Shown here one piece after another: positions 52,704 to 63,013 of a DNA stretch of 64,000 bases. Source of the DNA: Chaetoderma sp. LZ-2023a (taxonomy: Eukaryota > Mollusca > Caudofoveata > Chaetodermatida > Chaetodermatidae); NCBI GenBank assembly GCA_034401795.1, contig JAVVLW010002769.1:1-64000 (forward strand), written 5' to 3'. The position numbers were made by a program, and so were the translations under genes. Every line of letters starts with the position of its first letter. Position 1 is the first letter of the stretch. The notes beneath the pieces were generated by a model. That model saw only the letters and a program-made list of their open reading frames with translations. It made no database searches and was not told the DNA's origin.

Positions 52704-52775
52704 ATACAATCAGCTATTCGCATGTGGCTACAGAAGCGACAATACAAGGATCGACTCAAGTTTTTCGGGCAAAAT
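52704..52775 (+). CDS. IQGAP: IQGAP exon 18: IQ motif 3
   Basis: Reads IQSAIRMWLQKRQYKDRLKF then FGQN, matching IQGAP1 IQSLARMHQARKRYRDRLQYF. Exactly 24 codons, phase 0 at both ends. The acceptor is TTATTCAG and the donor GTAAGT. Exons 17 and 18 could each be skipped without changing the frame, which would alter the number of IQ motifs. Confidence 0.95.
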
Positions 52776-53079
52776 GTAAGTAACGTGCTTCAGGCAACAT
52801 TTCTCTTTCCTGACCTTTGAGCGTGAGAAATCGTTGTTTTATTTTAGGTGCCTACTTTGCCAGTCAGTACCATCAGCCCGTAACCATTTCACTGATGAAT
52901 TCCCCATATGTCATTTTCAAGGCACTCATGCAAGAAAACAGTTGAATATTTTGAAATTAATCTGACTGGAAGTCATTACTGACTTATTCAACAAAAATCT
53001 TTATGATTATGTCATAAAGAATTGTATTTTTTCAGAGATTTGTCGGTGAAAGGGTTATGGGAAAGAGAGTATGGCATTC

Positions 53080-53130
53080 ACGTGTGTGTGTATGTACGTG
53101 TGTGTGTATGTATGTATGTATGTATGTATA
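53080..53130 (+). repeat. (TGTG/TGTA)n microsatellite
   Basis: GTGTGTGTATGTACGTG then ATGTATGTATGTATGTAT; it leads into a dispersed repeat beginning TATATAGCGCC. Confidence 0.9.
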
Positions 53131-53315
53131 GATTTATATAGCGCCATTTCCAGACTTAACTGCTCAAAGGCGCTTCACAATGATGACATATATGCTCTTC
53201 TAAATAAATGTGTTTTAAGTAAGGATTTAAATAGTTCAATTTTGTTACAGTCCCTGATTTCTGATGGAAGACTGTTCCATATTTTAGGCCCTACCTTAGA
53301 AAAAAGGCACGGTCT
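53131..53315 (+). repeat. Dispersed repeat with TATATAGCGCC start
   Basis: TATATAGCGCCATTTCCAG ... CAAAGGCGCTTCACAA is an imperfect inverted pair (GCGCC / GGCGC). I recall similar sequences from several marine invertebrate genomes; the class is not known to me. Confidence 0.5.
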
Positions 53316-53741
53316 CCGGCAGATGAGTTGTGTGCGTGAGTGCGCGCGCGCGTGTGTGTCTGTGCACGCGCAATGCGTACGTGTGTTCGTGCATGCGTGT
53401 GTGTTTGTATTCGGAGCTGTATCTAAAAAGCTACTGAGTCAGATCCAATCTGCTGGATCAAATTTTAATGTAACAAGGGAGCTTCTGTTGAAAGTGGATT
53501 TGGCCTTGATCCAGACTTTAAAACCCCAGATCCAGATCGGATGAAATTCTTGTTCTATGAATATCAAAGACATTACTCTTTTGATGTGTTTTAAAGTTTA
53601 ACACAAAGGGGAGTGATTGTACATTAGGATTCCACAACTATAGGTTATGATAAAAATATCTGATAATTTTTGCAATATGACAGAAACGGGATGGTGAGTG
53701 TTTGCAATCTCTGATTGCTCCTGTTCTCTTTCTTGGAACAA

Positions 53742-53970
53742 AATATACAACCTTTGCTCAGAACTCCAACCCATACTGAAATATACAACCTTTGCTCAGA
53801 ACTCCAACCCATACTGAAATATACAACCTTTGCTCAGAACTCCAACCCATACTGAAATATACAACCTTTGCTCAGAACTCCAACCCATACTGAAATATAC
53901 AACCTTTGCTCAGAACTCCAACCCATACTGAAATATACAACCTTTGCTCAGAACTCCAACCCATACTAAA
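53742..53970 (+). repeat. 38-bp tandem array
   Basis: Six copies of a 38-bp unit containing CAACCTTTGCTCAGAACTCC. They are identical in my reading apart from the last bases, indicating very recent expansion or sequence-level homogenisation, in intron 18. Confidence 0.95.
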
Positions 53971-54367
53971 ATCAATTGAAGTTATATATGATGGTATTTG
54001 TGTGGCTCTTTGTACGACCTTGTTTCTCTACAGAGCCATGTTCTATACTCTACTTCATTTTCTCTAACATTTACTGTTTGCGTTTTAGCAGGCACATTTA
54101 TGCTAGTCAAACAAGGTACTCAGTACAGATTTAAACCCCAGTGATTCATTGATTAAAGAATGACTAAATGAATGAATAAAAACTAAAGAATGACTTTCAA
54201 AGAAGGGAGAAACATACTATGCACTTCATAAATAAGTTAACATGTTTCCAAAACATTAACTTGTTTTATTTTTTGTTTTGGAAATATATCAACTTGTGAC
54301 ACCTGGCACCTATACTCACCGTGTAGTTATGTGTAATTTATTGCTTTGTGTGTTAATCTTCGTTTAG

Positions 54368-54437
54368 GAGGACAAGATCATAAAACTGCAGGCATTCTTT
54401 AGATCAGCATTGGCCAAGCATGATTACCATGCACTTA
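54368..54437 (+). CDS. IQGAP: IQGAP exon 19: IQ motif 4
   Basis: Reads EDKIIKLQAFFRSALAKHDY then HAL plus one base, matching IQGAP1 INDIIKIQAFIRANKARDDYKTL. The acceptor is CGTTTAG and the donor GTAAGT. It ends in phase 1. Confidence 0.94.
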
Positions 54438-54757
54438 GTAAGTATAATAACGCGAGAAATAATGCTGTTAGATCCTTAGGAAGTTGTTAATATGTTTGTT
54501 AATTATTTAATTGATTGATGATTGATCGATGTAAATCTTGTCTTTCAAAACTTGTGAATGTATTGCATTACAATAATAAGTCCTGATAATTTGTCCGCAA
54601 TGTACGTGCCTTACAATGTCTAACTTCCCGAGATCGCATTACATTACGAAACCTCAATATCATTGTTCTCATCCTTTGTCTCGCTGGCAAAGTGACACAT
54701 AGCTTGCAATTATTGCTAACAGGAGAAATGTTACGGTGGGGTGGGTTTTTGTGTGTG

Positions 54758-54793
54758 TGGGGGGAAGGGAGGGTGGGGTGGGGGGGGGGGGGG
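54758..54793 (+). other. G-rich tract, possible G-quadruplex
   Basis: Runs of three or more G (GGGGGG, GGGAGGG, GGGG) end in a run of about 14 G residues on the + strand of intron 19. A G-run is also seen at 17885-17902. Confidence 0.7.
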
Positions 54794-55389
54794 TAGTGTG
54801 ATGGAAGGAAGGGAGGCAGCACAATGACACTTAGGTCAGATGTTGAGGTCATTATAGCCATTGTGCAATTTCTGTCTTGTCCGTTATGCTACACCAATTA
54901 TAAAAATTGGCTTAGCATAGCTGAATCAATCTTGGATACATCGTTGCACTGCCCAAGAATGTTTGCCAAATTGACAATAATGTCACTACATGTTAATAGT
55001 CAAGGCCATGATGACCGTGGTACAAAAATCAGTTTCCGCATAGTTGAAGTTCCTTGTTTCCAACATTATGGAGTTCATCCTTAGTAAAATAGTTTCTTAC
55101 TCCATGACAGTTTACTGTGCCAATTCATACGGTCACGGTCACAGTGAGTGTAGTCCAAAAATCAGTTTCTAGTCCATAGCTTAAGTTCTGTTGAGCCAGT
55201 CGTTATGAAGCTACAATTAACTTCTATTGCGCTGGTGGACTAAGAATTCTCAATGTTATTGGACTATTATTTTCACTGAAGATCATTAACCAATGCAATT
55301 TTGAGTATACTCGTCTGGGAAGAAATAAGAATAGCAAAAGAATGTGGTGTGTTAGATTAGTTTTAATAAGTGATGTTGTTATGTTTCAG

Positions 55390-55476
55390 TTCATGAGAAG
55401 CATCCACCATTGTCTGTTGTTCGTAAGTTTGTTCATCTACTCGACACCAATGACATTGATTATGCTGAAGAACTCG
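55390..55476 (+). CDS. IQGAP: IQGAP exon 20: segment after the IQ motifs
   Basis: Reads IHEKHPPLSVVRKFVHLLDT then NDIDYAEEL, matching IQGAP1 DPPMVVVRKFVHLLDQSDQDFQEEL. The acceptor is GTTTCAG and the donor GTAAGA. An (ATA)n microsatellite of about 75 nt begins roughly 10 nt downstream of the donor. It ends in phase 1. Confidence 0.95.
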
Positions 55477-55486
55477 GTAAGATGAT

Positions 55487-55511
55487 AATAATAATAATAA
55501 TAATAATAATA

Positions 55512-55563
<52 letters not shown>
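55487..55563 (+). repeat. (ATA)n microsatellite after exon 20
   Basis: About 25 ATA units with one TAG variant, starting some 10 nt downstream of the exon 20 donor. Confidence 0.97.
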
Positions 55564-55568
<5 letters not shown>

Positions 55569-55657
55569 GAAGAGCCAGTGAAAATCCATATGTAACCTAG
55601 AAAGATTTAACAGCTTCTATGATTCCCTTGAAGGCGAAATTATGCCGCAAAAAAAAT

Positions 55658-55732
55658 AATTGTTGAATATTTTGAAACTAATTTGTATTGAACCCATTGC
55701 ATCCAGGTGTTCAAAATATTCAACAATGTTCC
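55658..55732. repeat. Second hairpin family copy, short
   Basis: TTGTTGAATATTTTGAAACT with GTTCAAAATATTCAACAA. Confidence 0.8.
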
Positions 55733-55911
55733 TGTATGCTTATTTATGCATTGAAATTGGTATATATATATAGGTATAGGCCGAGTTTATAGTCTGCTTC
55801 CAGTTGCGTGCTCAGCCGACTCCAGCATTAGTTGGACTAGCACGCTAAAAGGCACTTGGCTATGTCATTGTCTCTTGTGTCTGTATGCAGAGAAAGACTT
55901 GCCATGGTACA

Positions 55912-56132
55912 ATGTAAATATACAGATCCATTTCTAGATATGTCTCGCCCACTTCTACTTAAGCTCCACCCACTTTTTTGCGCATGTTGCAATCGATTTA
56001 TATATTTTGAACCATGAATTCCCAGAATCCCAATCTCAATGTAATTTTAGGAGGTAAGCTGTTGAATATTTTGAAACTATTTCGACTGGGTGCTGCCTAT
56101 AGCTCCCAGTCAAATTAGTTTCAAAGTTCTTC
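55912..56132 (+). repeat. Composite repeat with second-family hairpin
   Basis: GATCCATTTCTAGATATGTC, CCACTTCTACTTAAGCTCC, then the hairpin 56058-56130 with apex GGTGCTGCCTATAGCTCC. Confidence 0.78.
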
Positions 56133-56139
56133 ATACTGG

Positions 56140-56238
56140 TCATGTGGGTAGCACAAATGCACACAAATACATGCACGTATGCAATGACACACACTGACGC
56201 GCGCATGCATGCATGCACACACATGCACAGACACAATA
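56140..56238 (+). repeat. CA/ATGC-rich low-complexity tract
   Basis: CACACACTGACGCGCGC and ATGCATGCATGCACACAC, ending about 30 nt before the exon 21 acceptor. Confidence 0.8.
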
Positions 56239-56268
56239 TAATAATCTTATTTGTTATTTCCTCCTCAG

Positions 56269-56390
56269 AGTTACAGAAGTTACGTCAGCAGGTCGTCACT
56301 GAGATACGGTCGAATCAGCAGCTGGAACATGATCTTGATATAATGGACATCAAAATAGGACTTCTTATCAAGAATAGGATCACTCTGCAG
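56269..56390 (+). CDS. IQGAP: IQGAP exon 21: helical region before the GAP-related domain
   Basis: Reads ELQKLRQQVVTEIRSNQQLE, then HDLDIMDIKIGLLIKNRITL and Q. It is nearly identical to IQGAP1 VITLIRSNQQLENDLNLMDIKIGLLVKNKITLQ. The acceptor is CTCCTCAG and the donor GTTTGA; it ends in phase 0. Confidence 0.97.
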
Positions 56391-56398
56391 GTTTGAGT

Positions 56399-56638
56399 TT
56401 AACCATTTAACACTAAAAATTGTACAAGAAAATTTGAATTTTCTCAAAGAAATGGCCCATTTACAGACCAAGAGAAGACTGGTTTTGAAATTTTACCACT
56501 GGAATGACTGGCTCTGTTATCGAGCCAGTCATATCAGTGGTAAATTTTTCAAAAATAGCCTTCTCTTGGTCTGCACATGGACATTTTTCAAGACCACTGC
56601 AGAAGCTGTTTTAGCTGATATGATTGTTAAAGAGTTTA
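56399..56638. repeat. TTAA palindrome element
   Basis: TTAACCATTTAACACT ... GATTGTTAAAGAGTTTA, core GGCTCTGTTATCGAGCC; directly after exon 21. Confidence 0.88.
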
Positions 56639-57147
56639 GGAAGTTTCATACTTTATCAAATTGTAATCCGTTGATTTAAAACAGGTATGTTCATATATAA
56701 ACAAGGCTGATAGAATCTCAGTAGCTGCGGGTGACTCATGAAAAGAGAATCACACGGACCTGCTCTTGTGCTACATACATTTCATACATTTAATGCAGAC
56801 ACCAAGCTTTATTACTGTGCATGAAACTACTACCTGGAATACGTTTTAATGGATGACTGACTGTTTGGTTGGACATGGCAGTTTATTGAGCAGCTACCCA
56901 CAGCTAAAAACAAGTGCGAATGCACTGTATGTAGCTGCGACCTAGACAACATTGCCATAATAATCAACAATCTAATTTGACTGCCAGACAGATGGACAGA
57001 CTTATACCTAGTTGATAGTTGCAACTAAAAACTACCTAAAAATGATTGTCTGCAATCGGGCCAGTTTCTGTAGGATGTTTAGATGTAGAAGAAACGGCAG
57101 TATGTATACAATAAAGCTGATTGGTGGGGCTGATTCACTTTATATCT

Positions 57148-57285
57148 TTAACCCTCAAATTTGTTCAAGAAAAGTTCTATTTTCTCGTAGAAACTCCATT
57201 TTCAGAGCAAGATAAGATTATTCTTGAAAATTTACAACTGAAATGACTGACTGACTTAGTCATTTCAGTGATAAATTTTCAAAAA
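57148..57285. repeat. TTAA palindrome element, truncated
   Basis: TTAACCCTCAAATTTG, core shortened to ACTGACTGACTTAGTC; it runs straight into half of a second-family hairpin. Confidence 0.78.
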
Positions 57286-57515
57286 TGGCAGCAACAGCGC
57301 TCAGTCAAATTAGTTTCAAAATATTCAGCAACATGTTTATTAAATAGTAAAGGCATACAATTCGTACAATGCTTAGTCCATCATCAATTAAGCGTTCGTG
57401 ATGAACTCTGCTACATCATTCATGATGTTATTGATTAAGACGTCATCCTACACGTCATGTAGTTGATTATGATGTCATATGATTGACTGAGAAACTGGAA
57501 TCCTCCATTATGTGG
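57286..57515 (+). repeat. Composite repeat, right part
   Basis: Right hairpin arm GTCAAATTAGTTTCAAAAT, TTATTAAATAGTAAAGGC, CACGTCATGTAGTTGATTAT and GGAATCCTCCATTA. It ends 25 nt before exon 22. Confidence 0.78.
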
Positions 57516-57540
57516 TGACTTCATACACTGCTTGTTTCAG

Positions 57541-57845
57541 GATGTAGTGATGCATAACAAGAACTTGGCACGACAGCGAGAATCGAAAGCTGCCGGAATC
57601 ACGCCGCGTGGTCTCAGAGCTCTAAGCAAAGAAAGTCGGGAACGTCTAGATGCCTATCAACATTTGTTTTACCTGCTTCAAACTCACCCAAATTACCTTG
57701 CCAAACTTATCTTTGAAATGCCGCAGAGTAAGACGACAAAGTTCATGGAGTCAGTAATCTATTCATTGTTCAATTACGGGTCGAATCACAGAGAGGAGTA
57801 TCTGTTGCTGAAGCTCTTCAAGTCGGCGCTCGATGAAGAAATAAT
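57541..57845 (+). CDS. IQGAP: IQGAP exon 22: N-terminal part of the GAP-related region
   Basis: The largest exon in the window (305 nt). It starts DVVMHNKNLARQRESKAAGI, continues through GLRALSKESRERLDAYQHLF and YLLQTHPNYLAKLIFEMPQS, and ends SALDEEI. It matches IQGAP1 GLKALSKEKREKLEAYQHLFYLLQTNPTYLAKLIFQMPQ. The segment between HNKNLA and GLRAL is shorter and more divergent than in human. The acceptor is TGTTTCAG and the donor GTAAGT; it ends in phase 2. Confidence 0.97.
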
Positions 57846-57950
57846 GTAAGTTATAGTTATGCTTCAGTCTCCTATTTCTAGCCCACCTGGCCAATAGAGT
57901 CAAGTAATCTTAACCCTTTCACCGACAAATCCCGAAAAATATACTCTACA

Positions 57951-58032
57951 TAACACTTATCTGTTTAATATTTTGAAATTAATTTTAAAAGAAGCCATTG
58001 CTACCGTAATTAATTTCAAAATCTTCAACAGT
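57951..58032. repeat. Second hairpin family copy
   Basis: CTGTTTAATATTTTGAAATT with AATTTCAAAATCTTCAACAG. Confidence 0.82.
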
Positions 58033-58362
58033 TTTCCTGTATGGTTGCCTTGAAAATGGGATATCGGGAATTCATTAGTGAAAGGGTCAAACTCTGTCGC
58101 TATCCATCATCTGTCTGTCATACATCTACTGTACCCTCTTGTGGGACTTGTCTATTTTGTGTCCTGAGAGGATTTGCAGAATTTTGCTCTAGTACGAGAT
58201 GTTGTGGGGTGAAATGTGTGGATTTTAGGAATACTTTAACAGCATTCGATGTGTAAATATTTTCGGTATATAAACATGCGTAATTTGAAGGTATAAATCG
58301 TCATTCAGATATAATTCTGTTCATTATACTGTTTGTGATATTTAATATGCCTCAATATTAAA

Positions 58363-58412
58363 ATGTGTGTGTGTGTGTGTGCGTGGGCGCATATGTGCGT
58401 GTGTGTGAGTGT
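58363..58412 (+). repeat. (GT)n microsatellite
   Basis: GTGTGTGTGTGTGTGCGTGG and related runs in intron 22. Confidence 0.9.
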
Positions 58413-58569
58413 GTCCAGACTGATATCACAATTTCTGCTTAATGAATTCATCTTCACCAAGCTTAGGTGAAAGGGTCCCCTCGGGTTAAGATGAAAAATG
58501 TCCATTGATTTTGCGGTCAAACCTTCAAGGTCATTAGTGATACATTATATATCATAGCTTTCAGCAATC

Positions 58570-58860
58570 ACTAATCAATGGAGCAATCCAGATTTATCTT
58601 TACCCCACCAATCTCTAGCTAAGCTTCAGCCACACTTTGCCCGTATTGGGATCTATCAATCCATGCACTCAATTTCCAGAAAACTACTGGTAATCTGTTG
58701 AATATTTTGAAACTAACTTGACTGCCTGCTGTTGCTGCCTAGGGCAGTTACAGTGCCCAGTCAAATTAGTTTCAAAATATTCAACAGAATGCTTATTAAA
58801 TAGTAAAGACATCCAATTCGTACACCGTTCCACCAATTAAGTGTTTATGGAGGACTATTA
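58570..58860 (+). repeat. Composite repeat with second-family hairpin
   Basis: CCCCACCAATCTCTAGCTAAG, TATTGGGATCTATCAATCC, hairpin 58694-58786 with apex TGCTGCCTAGGGCAGTTAC, then TTATTAAATAGTAAAGAC. Confidence 0.85.
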
Positions 58861-59702
58861 TGCTCTCTTATACAGCATAGCACATATATAAACTATATTT
58901 AAATCCGAACAATAGAATTATACATTTAAACATACTGTGCATTAAATTTCTTTGAAAATTAAAACCATTAAAAAATGTCTATCCAAATAAATAAAATCTA
59001 TATCTATAGAAATTCAGCCATATGAAGTTATACTTTAAAAAAATCAAACAACTAATGTTATAATTGAATTTTAATTCATACTTTTTTGCAACTCGCTTCT
59101 TGTAGACGAATGTAAGTATTCAACAGCTGAATGTAGCCACCTGTCTGTGCTTTCTAAAAGCTAACTTGTGTCAGTAATAAGTATATCTATATATATATAT
59201 ATAGCATTCCTGTCTGGTTTGTACATTCTAGCTTGTGATGGATGCCAATGACATATTTTAGTTTTGTTTTATTTAATCTTTATAATCCTATGTATTTAAT
59301 TTTAATTCCTTAAATGAGAGCTTTGTTTCTTTATGATTTTTCTATAACTTTTGTTTGATTATTTTGTAATGAATAACTAATTTGTATGTGAAGTACTGAA
59401 GCGCTATTGCCTCATTCTGCATGATTTAATGGTTGTCAATAATGTGTTTGTAATGTGATATGTTGAGTAATTTGATATTAAAAGCATGACATTTATTTAA
59501 CTTGTCACAGCACTTTCAATCTCGAAATCACAGCGTAAAGCAACCCTATTCATAAGGATTTAAATTTTACGTGTAAAAAATTGGTATCATGTTTATGATT
59601 CATCTAGAAAATTCAACTTCGCATAATAAGTTACCTGCTTGTCGCTTTATCTAACTATATACTTAGCTAATTGCTAATAACGTCCTGAACAGCTCTACAT
59701 AT

Positions 59703-60402
59703 TAGGGTCATTCCATGCCAAATCACCTAGAGGTCCCCAGGTGACCATCTCTGATTTTTATTAAATTTCACCCAGATCCACATATATGGAAATGATGCCT
59801 GCATGCAAAATTTCATTGCAAAATTCCAATTAGTTTTGAAGTTATGGTTGATTGATTTTAGGGGGGGCGTGACACTTTTTTTTGCACTCGCGAATCCAGT
59901 GAGTGGTTTGGAAGGATTTTTAAACGCTGATACCTTTCTTAATATTGAAGATATTAAGCTGAAATGTGCTGTGCCACCTAATTGATGCATGGGGAGCCTG
60001 GCACTGAATGCATTTCCTGGATATCTCTGCCAGTTACAGAGGTGGAGGACTCTAAAGTTAGGTGTTTTTCCATTCAAAAACAATTTTTATCAGATTTCAG
60101 TGAACCAGTACTACCTGAATATTTATCACAAACACTAAATGTAAGTTGTTTTGAAGTATGTACATATAGGTGTTTAAAGAGCCTTCCAAACCACTCACTG
60201 GATTTGCGAGTGCAAAAAAAAAGTGCCACACCCCCTAAAATCAATCAACCATAACTTCAAAACTAATTGGAATTTTGCAATGAAATGTTGTATGCAGGCA
60301 TCATTTCCATATATTTGCATCTGGGTGAAATTTAATAAAAATCAGAGATGGTCACCCGGGAAGATTTTTATATTCTGGGTGATTTGGTATGGAATGACCC
60401 TA
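59703..60402. repeat. 700-bp foldback element with GGGTCATTCC ends
   Basis: The left arm (about 59703-59915) and the right arm (about 60181-60402) are inverted copies with small indels. Ends are GGGTCATTCCATGCCAAATC and its complement, flanked by TA on both sides, which suggests a mariner-like TA duplication. No transposase inside. In intron 22. Confidence 0.92.
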
Positions 60403-60657
60403 TAGCAGGATAGATTTTAAAGTGTATTATGAAGAGAGAGTTGACACCGCTTTTTCCAAAGAAGCATCCAGACCCCACCTGGGGTGTATTTGAATTCATA
60501 TCTATATATACCAATTCAGGATTCCATTTCAACATAAGCAAATTTCATGAAGCAACCTTTCTGAACAGTTTTGAAAATAATGATTATAAGGTGCATGTGG
60601 TGAGTGAGACGAATATGTAAAGTGAGTTTTTATCAACAGAATCCTTGTCCATGTAAC

Positions 60658-60898
60658 TTAACCCTTTAACATTCATGTCAGCCAAAATCAGCTTCTTCAA
60701 TGATCTTGAGAAATATCTATTTGCAGACTAAGAGAAGACTGAAAATATACTACTGGAATGCCTGGCTTGATAACCGAGCCAGTCATTCCAGTGGTAAATT
60801 TTCACAAAAAGCCTTCTCTTGATTTGCAAATGGACATTTTATATTTTCTATGAGAACGTAGAAACTTCTTTGAACAAATTTAATGGTTAAAGGGTTAA
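60658..60898. repeat. TTAA palindrome element
   Basis: TTAACCCTTTAACATTC ... GGTTAAAGGGTTAA, core GGCTTGATAACCGAGCC. Confidence 0.9.
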
Positions 60899-61124
60899 TC
60901 TTTTAATGGTCAAGATTGGTCAAGAAAATCAGAATCTTTACTTATTTAATGCAGGCCAAGAAAAGATTCCTTGAAAATTCATCCCTGAAGTGACTGCTTC
61001 GGTTATTGACCGAGCCATTCTGGTGTTAAATTTTCTGAATTCGTCTTCTCTTGTCTTGCAAATGTACATTTCTCAAGACCAGCACAGAAGCTATTTTTGG
61101 CTGGCTTGACCATTAAAGGGTTAA
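60895..61124. repeat. TTAA palindrome element, abutting copy
   Basis: Shares TTAA with the previous copy; core CTTCGGTTATTGACCGAG; ends CCATTAAAGGGTTAA. Confidence 0.85.
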
Positions 61125-61378
61125 TGATCGGCCATACGTACATTGTGCTCACTAAGTAAGATGAATGCTGAGCTCTCAGCTCTAGATCTATACCAAACAT
61201 GACAGATTCCTGTAAAGCTTGTCCCATTAATTTATTTAGAAAATAATTTATCTGAATCGTTCCATGATCTTTGTTAAGCTTTATATATGTTTTATTGATT
61301 ATGTGAAACTATCTTTGTACACAAACGTATGACATCTGATTCTGTTTCTAATGTTTCAAGACTTAATGAGTGATATCT

Positions 61379-61619
61379 TTAACCCTTTAATGGTCATATT
61401 TGGTCAAGAAAATTTTAATATCTGCCTATTGAATGCCGATTTACAGCCCAAGAAAATACAATTTTTCGAAAATTTAACACTGGAATGACTGGCTCGGTTA
61501 TCGAGCCAGTCATTCCAGTGATAAATTTTCAAAAATTCTAATCTCTTGGTCTCTAAATGAACATTCCACAAGACCATAGCAGAGGCCAGTTTTGGCCGGT
61601 ATTACCATTAAAGGGTTAA
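61379..61619. repeat. TTAA palindrome element, complete
   Basis: TTAACCCTTTAATGGTC ... ACCATTAAAGGGTTAA, core GGCTCGGTTATCGAGCC. Confidence 0.93.
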
Positions 61620-62184
61620 ATTGTAGTGTCCATTGTAACTATTAATGCTGGAGTGATAGATTGTATCTATGAATTGAAACTGAGATGACAATTGAGTGAT
61701 ATTAAGGCCACCAGACTAGGCACCATGAGCACTAACCACTGACCATAATATACATGTACTACTTTTGAATGAATGCATGAATGTGCTTCACATTCAAGAT
61801 GGTAATACGTTGTCAGGGGACTGACTGCGATTGCAATTCACGACACTTCATCCATATTTACCAAAGTTATCTCACGTTAAAAGCATAAGATTTGTTAAAA
61901 CTTTATTCGTCGCTGAATCTTTAGAATACGTGTGTCACGGACATGTTACCAGGCTTTAATCTGGGTATTACATACTTAGTTTCGTATTTGTATAGATATT
62001 GAATACTGCCTTATTATATTTTTCATTTTATCTTGAAACTTTTCACAATTTGTGAATATTCTGCGCTCTATTTTACAAAGCTAATGGGTATTGTTTGAAA
62101 ACCTTAATTGCCTCGATGGTTCGTTTGATTAACTGCGTCAGCGGCGCTCTAAAGCGCTCAAAATACTACTTGAATGATATATAA

Positions 62185-62461
62185 ATTAAACATTTTTGAT
62201 GGTCAATTTTTTCAAGATATTTTAATTTTAGAAGACTATTTATGTAAATTTACCACTGATTTTTTTTTCCGCCGCCTTAACCATTAAAGGGGTACTGGTA
62301 AAGAAAAGTTTTTACTTAGCCAGTATCTATCTGCAGGCCGACAGAAGAGTATTTTGGAAGATTTACGACTAGAATGACTGGCTCGGTTAACCGTTTAAAT
62401 AGCCATGTCTGAAGACCACTGAAAAGTAGTTTTGTGGTCAGTTTGACCATTAAAGGGTTAA
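62185..62461. repeat. TTAA palindrome elements, two truncated copies
   Basis: A fragment ending ACCATTAAAGGGG near 62290 is followed by a second with half a core (GGCTCGGTTAACCG), ending GACCATTAAAGGGTTAA. Confidence 0.7.
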
Positions 62462-62473
62462 ATTGATACAAGA

Positions 62474-62711
62474 TACCCTTTAGTGACTAAATTTGTTCCT
62501 GAAAATTAAAATATTTGCTTTTTGAATGTCCATTTGCAGGCGAAGAGATGGCTATTTTTGAAAATTTACCACTGGAATGACTGGCCCGGTTATCGGGCCA
62601 GGCATTCCAGTTGTAAATTTTCAAAATTTGTTTTCTCTTGGTCTGCAAATGGACATTTCTCTAGACCACTAAGGAGGCCGGTTTGGGCCTGTGTCGTCAC
62701 TAAAGGATTAA
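62474..62711. repeat. TTAA palindrome element
   Basis: CCCTTTAGTGACTAAAT ... CACTAAAGGATTAA, core GGCCCGGTTATCGGGCC; about 90 nt before exon 23. Confidence 0.88.
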
Positions 62712-62802
62712 TGCATATAATATCCTCTCATCGTAAGCAGTGAATAATGTACAGCGTATTCACAAATACTCTTCTAATCAATTATTCTCTTCTTTTCTTT
62801 AG

Positions 62803-62877
62803 ATCTAAAGTGGACAAGATGACAGATATTGTTACAGGAAACCCAATGGTAGTCAAGATGATAGTCGGATTCAACAG
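62803..62877 (+). CDS. IQGAP: IQGAP exon 23: start of the RasGAP-related domain
   Basis: After the split isoleucine it reads SKVDKMTDIVTGNPMVVKMI then VGFNR, matching IQGAP1 SKVDQIQEIVTGNPTVIKMVVSFNR. The acceptor is TTCTTTAG and the donor CAG-GTTAGT. It ends in phase 2, and the following exon is outside the window. The domain binds active Cdc42/Rac1 in studied homologues. Confidence 0.96.
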
Positions 62878-62935
62878 GTTAGTAACAACATACAATGAAT
62901 ATCTGATAACATTTTATGCTTCTACTGGCTCTTTA

Positions 62936-63013
62936 GCCATTTAATGGTCAAATTTGGTCAAGAATAGCAAGATATCTGCCTATTAAATGCCCGTTTATAG
63001 GCGAAGAGAATTT
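62936..63013. repeat. TTAA palindrome element, left end only
   Basis: GCCATTTAATGGTCAAATTT then GCGAAGAGAATTTATTT, cut off by the long repeat starting at 63014. Confidence 0.75.

Larger units (their letters stand above)
10869..62877 (+). other. IQGAP: IQGAP-like gene, partial (23 internal exons, both ends outside the window)
   Basis: IQGAP proteins are cytoplasmic scaffolds that bind actin through an N-terminal CH domain, calmodulin through IQ motifs, and Cdc42/Rac1 through a RasGAP-related domain that lacks GAP activity. Translating 23 segments bounded by AG and GT gives one uninterrupted reading frame of about 902 codons that is collinear with human IQGAP1, from the end of the CH domain to the start of the GAP-related domain. 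Intron phases match at all 22 junctions. Introns range from 370 nt (intron 9) to 9.9 kb (intron 10) and 8.5 kb (intron 15), the last two enlarged by DIRS insertions. No CH-domain exon was found in 1-10868, so the first intron seen here is longer than 10.8 kb. Which IQGAP paralogue this is cannot be decided; many invertebrates have only one. Confidence 0.95.
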
